This document shows positions 35,423 to 40,898 of a stretch of 40,898 bases of DNA, piece after piece. The notes below the pieces were generated by a model. The model ran no database searches and was not told the origin of the DNA. It worked only from the letters and a program-made list of their open reading frames with translations. The translations under genes and the position numbers were made by a program. How positions within the stretch are numbered: the stretch's first letter is position 1; the number at the start of each line of letters is the position of its first letter. Origin of the DNA: Pseudomonadota bacterium (lineage in GTDB: Bacteria > Desulfobacterota > Anaeroferrophillalia > Anaeroferrophillales > Tharpellaceae); assembly GCA_011049115.1 (NCBI GenBank), contig DSCM01000117.1:1-40898 (forward strand). Direction: 5' to 3'.

Positions 35423-37417
35423 ATGGAAAGTTACACCATGTATGCACCTATTCTGGGGGTTATCGGCCTCCTCTTTGCCGGGGTGCTCTACTCTTACGTC
35501 GTTAAGCAAAGCGCCGGTAACGACAAAATGAAGGACCTCTCGGATGCTATCCATTCAGGAGCAATGGCTTTTCTGAAACGTGAATACAAGATACTGGCGG
35601 TATTCGTCATTGTTGTTTTCGCTCTGCTTTACGGATTTCTGAATGAGCAGACGGCTTACGCCTTTCTCGGCGGGGCCTTTTGTTCGGTGCTTGCCGGTTA
35701 TTTCGGCATGGTTGCAGCAACCCGTGCCAATGTCAGGACCTCGGCCGCGGCGAATGAGTCGGGTCAGGCCAAGGCTCTGAGCATCGCCTTTTCCGGCGGC
35801 GCCGTCATGGGGATGTGCGTGGCTTCCCTGGGGTTGATCGGGGTAGGCGTTCTGTTTTATCTCTATGGTGGGTCACCTGAAAGTTCCAGCTATATCAGCG
35901 GGTTCGCGATGGGCGCCAGCTCGATCGCCCTTTTTGCCCGTATTGGCGGCGGTATCTATACGAAAGCCGCTGATGTCGGGGCCGACCTGGTTGGTAAGGT
36001 CGAAGCCGGTATTCCGGAAGACGACCCCCGCAACCCGGCCACCATTGCCGACAATGTCGGTGATAACGTGGGTGATATCGCCGGTATGGGCGCCGATATC
36101 TTTGAGTCCTATGTCGGATCGGTAATCGCAACCATCGCGATCGCGGCGACGGCAACCGGCGCGATGTATGAAACGGCTCGTTATACCTTCATGGCCTATC
36201 CCCTGATTGTGGTTATGATCGGAATCGTCAGTTCCATGTTGGGTATCCTGTCCATGAAGATTCTGGAAAAGTATAACCCGGCGGATGCCTTGCGCTATTG
36301 CACCTTTGTCGGTGCCGGCGCCCTTTTGATCGGAGCATACTGGGCCGCTAAGTACATGGGGCTGCCGATCGGTGCTTTCTGGGCCCTGACTTTTGGTTGT
36401 GCCTGCGGTATTTTGATTGGTATCACAACTGAGTACTATACGGCCGGCAAGCCGATTATTAAAATCGCCGAAGCCAGTAAAACCGGTCCGGCCACAAATA
36501 TCATCACCGGTCTGGCCGTCGGTATGGAGAGTTGTGCTATTCCCGTACTTCTGATCTGTGCAGCCATCTTCGGCGGTTACAAGTTCATCGGTCTTTATGG
36601 TATCGGCATTGCCGCGGTTGGCATGCTGGCCACGGTTGGGGTCACTATGTCGGTTGACGCTTATGGCCCGATTGCCGATAATGCCGGTGGTATCTCTGAA
36701 ATGTGTGGACTGGGAGAGGAAACTCGCAAAATCACGGATGGGCTTGATGCTTTAGGTAATACGACGGCTGCGATCGGTAAGGGATTTGCTATCGGCTCGG
36801 CCGCGCTGACTGCTTTGGCGCTGTTTTCGGCCTATGGTTCGGCGGTTGGTCTGCAATCTATTAATCTGACTAATCCGATGGTGGTTGTCGGCCTGTTTCT
36901 CGGTGGTATCATTCCTTTTATGTGCGGCGCTTTGACCATGTCCTCGGTTGGGCGGGCTGCGTTTGCTATGGTTGAGGAAGTTCGTCGCCAGTTCCGCGAA
37001 ATACCCGGCATCATGGATGGGAGCGGTCGTCCGGAATATGAAAAATGTGTCGATATCAGCACGGCTGCCTCCCTACGTGAGATGGTGGTTCCCAGTCTGA
37101 TGGCGGTTATCTCCCCGATCGCTGTGGGCTATTTCCTGGGCGCTGAGGCTCTTGGCGGAATGCTGGCGGGAGCCACCCTGGCTGGGGTCTTTATGGCGCT
37201 CTTTATGTCCAATGCCGGTGGGGCCTGGGATAACGCCAAGAAATACATTGAACAGGGTCATATCGGCGGTAAAGGTTCGGATGCGCATAAAGCTGCAGTT
37301 ACCGGTGATACGGTGGGCGATCCCTTCAAGGACACCTCCGGTCCGGCCATGAATATTCTGATCAAACTGATGTCGATTGTTTCTCTGGTTATCGCGCCTC
37401 TGCTGGTTGCCATGTAA
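35423..37417 (+). CDS. hppA: Membrane-bound pyrophosphatase, K+-dependent ion pump (probably Na+)
   Basis: A pump of 664 residues with about 16 membrane helices that couples PPi hydrolysis to ion transport. The substrate site shows [36 protein letters not shown] and the later [13 protein letters not shown] and DNAKKYIE. The K+-dependence position is alanine (A449 in [10 protein letters not shown]), with G at 452, so it should need K+. The gate glutamate E228 ([11 protein letters not shown]) is in the place found in Na+ pumps and some K+-dependent H+ pumps, so Na+ is likely but not certain. A very strong AGGAGG precedes the ATG. A clean terminator follows. Confidence 0.94.
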   Translation: MESYTMYAPILGVIGLLFAGVLYSYVVKQSAGNDKMKDLSDAIHSGAMAFLKREYKILAVFVIVVFALLYGFLNEQTAYAFLGGAFCSVLAGYFGMVAATRANVRTSAAANESGQAKALSIAFSGGAVMGMCVASLGLIGVGVLFYLYGGSPESSSYISGFAMGASSIALFARIGGGIYTKAADVGADLVGKVEAGIPEDDPRNPATIADNVGDNVGDIAGMGADIFESYVGSVIATIAIAATATGAMYETARYTFMAYPLIVVMIGIVSSMLGILSMKILEKYNPADALRYCTFVGAGALLIGAYWAAKYMGLPIGAFWALTFGCACGILIGITTEYYTAGKPIIKIAEASKTGPATNIITGLAVGMESCAIPVLLICAAIFGGYKFIGLYGIGIAAVGMLATVGVTMSVDAYGPIADNAGGISEMCGLGEETRKITDGLDALGNTTAAIGKGFAIGSAALTALALFSAYGSAVGLQSINLTNPMVVVGLFLGGIIPFMCGALTMSSVGRAAFAMVEEVRRQFREIPGIMDGSGRPEYEKCVDISTAASLREMVVPSLMAVISPIAVGYFLGAEALGGMLAGATLAGVFMALFMSNAGGAWDNAKKYIEQGHIGGKGSDAHKAAVTGDTVGDPFKDTSGPAMNILIKLMSIVSLVIAPLLVAM

Positions 37418-37448
37418 GAGAAGCCTGCATGGTATAAGGTACAAAACG

Positions 37449-37481
37449 GGCCAGCGCCTTTTACAGGCGCTGGCCTTTTTT
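37449..37481 (+). terminator. Intrinsic terminator after hppA
   Basis: GGCCAGCGCC (37449-37458) pairs perfectly with GGCGCTGGCC (37466-37475) across a 7-base loop, and six T follow. It is a strong ten-pair terminator. Confidence 0.93.
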
Positions 37482-37576
37482 ACGTCTTGACAAGGTGGGT
37501 GATATAGGGCTAATCTTCGACTTTATCAGTTGTAAGCTTGATAATTTCCATACAGGGAGTATTTTGGAGAAAGTTT

Positions 37577-38332
37577 ATGTCGGGTCATAATAAATGGAGT
37601 AGTATCAAACATAAAAAAGGTGCTGCTGATGCTAAAAGGGGAAAAATTTTTACTAAGATCATTAAAGAGATAATTGTGGCGGCGCGTAGCGGGGGGGGTG
37701 ACCCCGATATGAATCCGCGTCTGCGTACGGCAGTGAGCGCGGCTAAAACCGCAAATATGCCTAAGGATAATATCGAGAGGGCGATTAAAAAAGGGACCGG
37801 AGATCTCGATGGCGTTCAGTATGTAGAATATACCTATGAGGGTTACGGACCTGGAGGTGCGGCGATCATGCTTGATATTCTGACCGACAACAAGAATCGG
37901 ACCGCAGCCGAGGTGCGCCACATTTTCAACAAGGGTAATGGGAATTTAGGTGAAAATGGTTGTGTCTCCTGGATTTTTGAAACCAAGGGTGTGATTGTTT
38001 GTGAGCGTGATAAGGTGAATACTGAAACGTTATTTGAACTTGCGCTGGAGGCCGGTGCCGATGATGTTTTAGATGAAGAAGGTTCTGATAATATTGAGAT
38101 TCATACGTCACTGGAAGCCTTTGATGAGGTTCGGGACGCCCTGGAACGGGCTGAAATTGCAATGTTATCGGCGACGGTTGATAAGGTTCCATCCAATACT
38201 GTCAGTCTTGAAGGAAAGGCGGCGGAACAGATGTTGCGCTTGCTTGATAGCCTGGAGGACTGTGACGATGTTCAGAAGGTTTACTCCAACTTCGATATTG
38301 ATGATGCGATTTTAGAGGAGCTTCAGGGCTGA
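37577..38332 (+). CDS. yebC: YebC/TACO1 family protein
   Basis: A 251-residue protein with the family N-terminus [26 protein letters not shown] and the [29 protein letters not shown] blocks. YebC proteins have been described as DNA-binding regulators, and more recent work links the group to translation of proline-rich stretches. GGAG sits nine bases before the ATG at 37577. The stop overlaps the ruvC start by one base, so the gene is coupled to ruvCAB, as in many bacteria. Confidence 0.95.
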   Translation: MSGHNKWSSIKHKKGAADAKRGKIFTKIIKEIIVAARSGGGDPDMNPRLRTAVSAAKTANMPKDNIERAIKKGTGDLDGVQYVEYTYEGYGPGGAAIMLDILTDNKNRTAAEVRHIFNKGNGNLGENGCVSWIFETKGVIVCERDKVNTETLFELALEAGADDVLDEEGSDNIEIHTSLEAFDEVRDALERAEIAMLSATVDKVPSNTVSLEGKAAEQMLRLLDSLEDCDDVQKVYSNFDIDDAILEELQG

Positions 38333-38820
38333 TGCTGGTCTTGGGGGTTGATCCTGGGAGCATGGTTACCGGCTATGGTTTAGTGGAAAGAAAAGCTGGT
38401 TGCTACAACTGTCTTTATCATGAAGAACTGAATCTGCCGGTCAGGGCGGATGTCGGCGCCAAGCTGGCCCTGATTTTTGATCACACAACGCAGCTCTTGC
38501 ATGAATTCAGGCCCGAGATGGTGGCGGTTGAAGGCGTTTTCTTTGGCAGTAATGTCAAAAGTATGCTCGTATTAGGGCAGGCCCGCGGAGCGGTCATGGT
38601 CGCCTCAGCTAAAGCGGATAAAGCCATTTATGAGTATGCTCCGGCTTTAGTGAAACAGGCCGTGACGGGGTGTGGTAGAGCCGGAAAGGAACAGGTTCAG
38701 CAGATGGTGAAAATTTTATTGCGGCTAGATCAGATCTGTGGCGAACATGCTGCCGATGCTTTGGCGGTGGCACTTTGTCATCTGCAGCAGATCCAGTATC
38801 GCCCGGGTGAAAAAACATGA
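38332..38820 (+). CDS. ruvC: Holliday junction resolvase RuvC
   Basis: A 162-residue endonuclease that cuts Holliday junctions as a dimer. Acidic metal ligands are D7 in LGVDPGS, E in VAVEGVFFG, and the C-terminal pair in GEHAADALAVALCH. The RGAVMVASA region and the VKQAVTGCGRAGKEQV loop (substrate-contact) are typical. The start overlaps the yebC stop (TGATG) and the stop overlaps the ruvA start (ATGA). Confidence 0.97.
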   Translation: MLVLGVDPGSMVTGYGLVERKAGCYNCLYHEELNLPVRADVGAKLALIFDHTTQLLHEFRPEMVAVEGVFFGSNVKSMLVLGQARGAVMVASAKADKAIYEYAPALVKQAVTGCGRAGKEQVQQMVKILLRLDQICGEHAADALAVALCHLQQIQYRPGEKT

Positions 38821-39434
38821 TTGGTCGCCTGCGCGGCTTTCTGATCCTTAAAAACGGCAGTGAAATTATGGTTGATGTCGGTGGGGTCGGTTATCGTATG
38901 CTGGTTTCAGCCGCAACATTGCGGCTGTTGCCGGGAATTGATGCCGAAGTAACCTTATGGGTGACCACCAGGTTCAGGGACGAAGCCATTGTTCTTTATG
39001 GTTTTCTCGAACAGCGTGAGCAGGCCATGTTTCTGCGTCTTTTACAGGTTAGTGGAGTTGGTCCGAAGCTCGCTTTCGCAATTATCGCTGCAGGTGATAT
39101 CGGTCGTCTGCAGCGGCAGATAGTTAATCAGGAGGTCGATGAGCTGGCAAAACTGCCAGGGGTGGGTAAAAAGTTATCAAGGCGACTGGTGGTAGAGCTG
39201 GGAGATCAGTTGAAAACGGAGGTCGGTTTTTTTTCTGATAATGTCTTAGGTGTTGATAACGCAAATGAGACAGGAAAAACCCAGACTCTGGCCGAGTTAA
39301 AAGCTGCCCTCCAGGTATTAGGCTACCGTAGCAGTGAGGTGGAGGAACCGGCGTTCAGAGTTGTTCGGGAAAATTACGGGGAATCTTTGGAACGTCTTCT
39401 TAAACTAGTCTTGCAGGAGCTTCACCGTGGCTGA
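38817..39434 (+). CDS. ruvA: Holliday junction branch migration protein RuvA
   Basis: A 205-residue tetrameric junction-binding protein. It begins MIGRLRGFL, with the OB-fold ([13 protein letters not shown]), two helix-hairpin-helix motifs ([30 protein letters not shown]) and a C-terminal domain III that binds RuvB ([17 protein letters not shown]). The gene is translationally coupled on both sides. Confidence 0.97.
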   Translation: MIGRLRGFLILKNGSEIMVDVGGVGYRMLVSAATLRLLPGIDAEVTLWVTTRFRDEAIVLYGFLEQREQAMFLRLLQVSGVGPKLAFAIIAAGDIGRLQRQIVNQEVDELAKLPGVGKKLSRRLVVELGDQLKTEVGFFSDNVLGVDNANETGKTQTLAELKAALQVLGYRSSEVEEPAFRVVRENYGESLERLLKLVLQELHRG

Positions 39435-40413
39435 CGAACGCTTAGTGCAATCCCTGAAAAGCGCGGAAGATGATCTTGAAGAGGGCCTGCGGCCCCATTC
39501 CCTGGTTAATTATGTAGGTCAAAAAAAAATGCTCGGCAATCTTAAGGTTTTTATCGAGGCGGCACGCGGCCGGAACGAGGCGCTTGATCACTTGTTGTTG
39601 TACGGTCCGCCTGGTCTGGGTAAAACTACTTTGTCACGGATTGTCGCTGCTGAAATGGGAGCTCAGATCCGCGGGACCTCCGGGCCGGCGATCACCAGAC
39701 CTGGTGATCTGGCCGCGATTTTAACCAACCTGCAGCCCTACGATATTCTGTTTATTGATGAGATTCATCGTCTCAATCGGACCGTTGAGGAAATCCTCTA
39801 TCCGGCTCTGGAAGATTTTAAGATGGATATTATTATCGGTCAAGGGCCGGCGGCGCGTTCCATTTCTCTTGATATCCCCCCGTTTACCCTGGTGGGAGCT
39901 ACTACGCGTGTAGGTCTGCTTTCTTCTCCTTTACGGGATCGTTTCGGGATCGTAATGCGGCTGGAATTTTATCAGGTCGAGGAGCTCGCCAGAATTGTTG
40001 GCCGATCCGCTAAAATCCTGGGTATCAGCATTGATAAAGTCGGGGCTTGTGAAATCGCTCGGCGTTCCCGGGGTACGCCGAGAATTGCAAACCGCTTGCT
40101 GAAAAGGGTGCGTGATTTTGTTCAGGTGGCCGGTTCTGGTCTGATCTCCCAAGATAGCGCTGCGGCCGCTCTTGACAACCTTGATATCGATAGTCGGGGG
40201 TTTGACCACCTTGACCGACTTTATATGCAAGCGCTTATTGGTAGCTTTAACGGTGGTCCGGTCGGCATTGAAACCTTGGCTGCCGTACTCAATGAAGAGA
40301 CTGACACCCTGGAAGATGTCTGCGAGCCTTATCTGTTACAGGTGGGGTTTTTGGCTCGGACTCCCAGAGGCCGGGTCGTGACCGATTCGGCGCGTGAATA
40401 TTTTTGTATGTAA
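39427..40413 (+). CDS. ruvB: Holliday junction ATP-dependent DNA helicase RuvB
   Basis: A 328-residue AAA+ motor. The Walker A is [13 protein letters not shown], Walker B is [13 protein letters not shown], sensor 1 is [11 protein letters not shown], the arginine finger region is [11 protein letters not shown], and the C-terminal winged helix ends [13 protein letters not shown]. The start is GTG at 39427, overlapping the ruvA stop by eight bases with AGGAG eight bases before. With RuvA it moves Holliday junctions to RuvC. Here it is the last gene in the conserved block. Confidence 0.98.
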   Translation: MADERLVQSLKSAEDDLEEGLRPHSLVNYVGQKKMLGNLKVFIEAARGRNEALDHLLLYGPPGLGKTTLSRIVAAEMGAQIRGTSGPAITRPGDLAAILTNLQPYDILFIDEIHRLNRTVEEILYPALEDFKMDIIIGQGPAARSISLDIPPFTLVGATTRVGLLSSPLRDRFGIVMRLEFYQVEELARIVGRSAKILGISIDKVGACEIARRSRGTPRIANRLLKRVRDFVQVAGSGLISQDSAAAALDNLDIDSRGFDHLDRLYMQALIGSFNGGPVGIETLAAVLNEETDTLEDVCEPYLLQVGFLARTPRGRVVTDSAREYFCM

Positions 40414-40651
40414 AAGCAATTTGTAATTATTCAGCGAAAAAAATTGCTAAATCTAAAAAAAAGACTTGACACAGGTTTTGGCCTTTTTTTCGATTTTTGG
40501 TTTGCCCAAACAAGTCATCATATTTTGACCGCAGGAAGTCTGTGTTGAACTGATACTGCAGTCTTTTCCAACACACATAGCTTCTTGCCCGGCGCCAAAA
40601 TTTAAAGTCCCGTAAAATCGATTATATTGAGCGAAATTTTGCTTTTAAAAC
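40414..40651. other. AT-rich spacer after ruvB with several inverted repeats
   Basis: There is no gene in these 238 bases. Features seen: AGCAATTT/AAATTGCT arms (40415-40422 and 40441-40448) right after the ruvB stop, which could form a hairpin but have no following T-run; a TTGACA hexamer at 40466-40471 without a good -10; and the TGTGTTG/CAACACA pair described separately. The composition is more AT-rich than the rest of the window, consistent with mobile DNA. Confidence 0.5.
40541..40575. repeat. Inverted repeat TGTGTTG / CAACACA
   Basis: The arms at 40541-40547 and 40569-40575 are perfect, with a 21-base spacer. The same core TGTGTT/AACACA recurs in the palindrome at 40651-40679, so the two may be sites for one protein. 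Confidence 0.55.
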
Positions 40652-40679
40652 CTGTGTTATAATGCTTCCACAACACAGG
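40651..40679. repeat. Inverted repeat CCTGTGTT / AACACAGG enclosing a TATAAT box
   Basis: Eight-base perfect arms (40651-40658 and 40672-40679) flank a 13-base loop. A consensus -10 (TATAAT, 40658-40663) overlaps the left arm, so a protein bound here would block transcription of the transposase remnant. No good -35 was seen. Confidence 0.55.
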
Positions 40680-40898
40680 GAGAAAATCGAAAGACAATTG
40701 AAAATATCGATATCCAGGCAACCATCGAAAAAGTACAGGCCCTGATTCGGGACGAAGAACAAATGCCGCCATCAACCGATCCCTTGAGGAAACGGCAGCC
40801 CCGGAAAAAAAGAAACAAAAAACCCGGTGGCCAAAATGGTAGAGTTGGAGTTACGTTTGAAAGGGTCGATGATCCGGACATCATTGAAGATATCAAGG
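40652..40898 (+). pseudogene. IS66-family transposase N-terminus, internally deleted and cut by the window edge
   Basis: The open frame reads TIENIDIQATIEKVQALI, then DEEQM, and jumps directly to PPSTDPLRKRQ, KKPGGQNGRVGVT and VDDPDIIEDIK. These are known N-terminal blocks of IS66-type transposases. In intact copies a stretch of about 45 residues, including the leucine-rich LNSSNSSK part, lies between the two blocks; here it is gone with the frame kept. The frame has no ATG or GTG before the conserved part, only a CTG at 40652. An ATG at 40662 is in another frame and stops after 28 codons. So the copy looks inactive. The gene runs off the window, so later domains cannot be judged. Confidence 0.65.

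Overview
The window reads as a chromosomal segment of a diderm bacterium, most likely from the Desulfobacterota (former Deltaproteobacteria). This is inferred from gene content and order: dksA-leuS-lptE-holA, ispE-tRNA-Gln-prs-rplY-pth, yebC-ruvCAB, a K+-dependent membrane pyrophosphatase, and serA next to a class V aminotransferase. LptE implies an LPS outer membrane, and SelA implies that selenocysteine is used. I did not run any search, so family names rest on motifs and on protein-level recognition.

Both edges lie in mobile DNA: the last codons and terminal repeat of an IS256-family element on the left, and a degraded, internally deleted IS66-type transposase start on the right. A repeat-bounded assembly contig would look like this. 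Layout: (1) 1-1102, IS256 end, an unassigned stretch and a HAMP sensor gene split by an in-frame TGA. (2) 1099-3790, minus-strand KtrAB-type potassium uptake genes, with a frameshift in ktrB. (3) 4268-9088, a small secreted protein, tex, an M48 protease and an OYE-family flavoenzyme, with a hairpin-rich divergent spacer between tex and the protease. (4) 9137-12286, comM/yifB and a lone bioA. (5) 12378-17875, dksA, leuS, lptE, holA, an HD-domain gene and rpsU on the plus strand. (6) 17955-20882, minus-strand panB-panC-panD behind a cytidylate-kinase-like gene. (7) 21272-24916, a HemW-like radical SAM enzyme, selA and an SH3 protein. (8) 24961-31291, class V aminotransferase, serA, purA, moaA and a long moaC. 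(9) 31410-40413, hsp20, ispE, tRNA-Gln, prs, rplY, pth, hppA, yebC and ruvCAB. (10) 40414-40898, palindromes and the IS66 remnant.

Most genes are housekeeping functions: translation (leuS, rpsU, rplY, pth, tRNA-Gln), replication and repair (holA, ruvCAB), vitamins and cofactors (bioA, panBCD, moaAC), serine and purine synthesis (serA with its aminotransferase, prs, purA), envelope assembly (lptE, ispE) and ion energetics (ktrAB, hppA). The strongest candidate for something undescribed is the 210-nt leader of panBCD. It holds a long closed hairpin whose closing helix competes base for base with an intrinsic terminator, which is the architecture of an attenuator or riboswitch. Other points of interest are the split sensor and frameshifted ktrB beside an IS end, the unexplained C-terminal domain on MoaC, and the inverted repeats between tex and the M48 protease and in front of the IS66 remnant.
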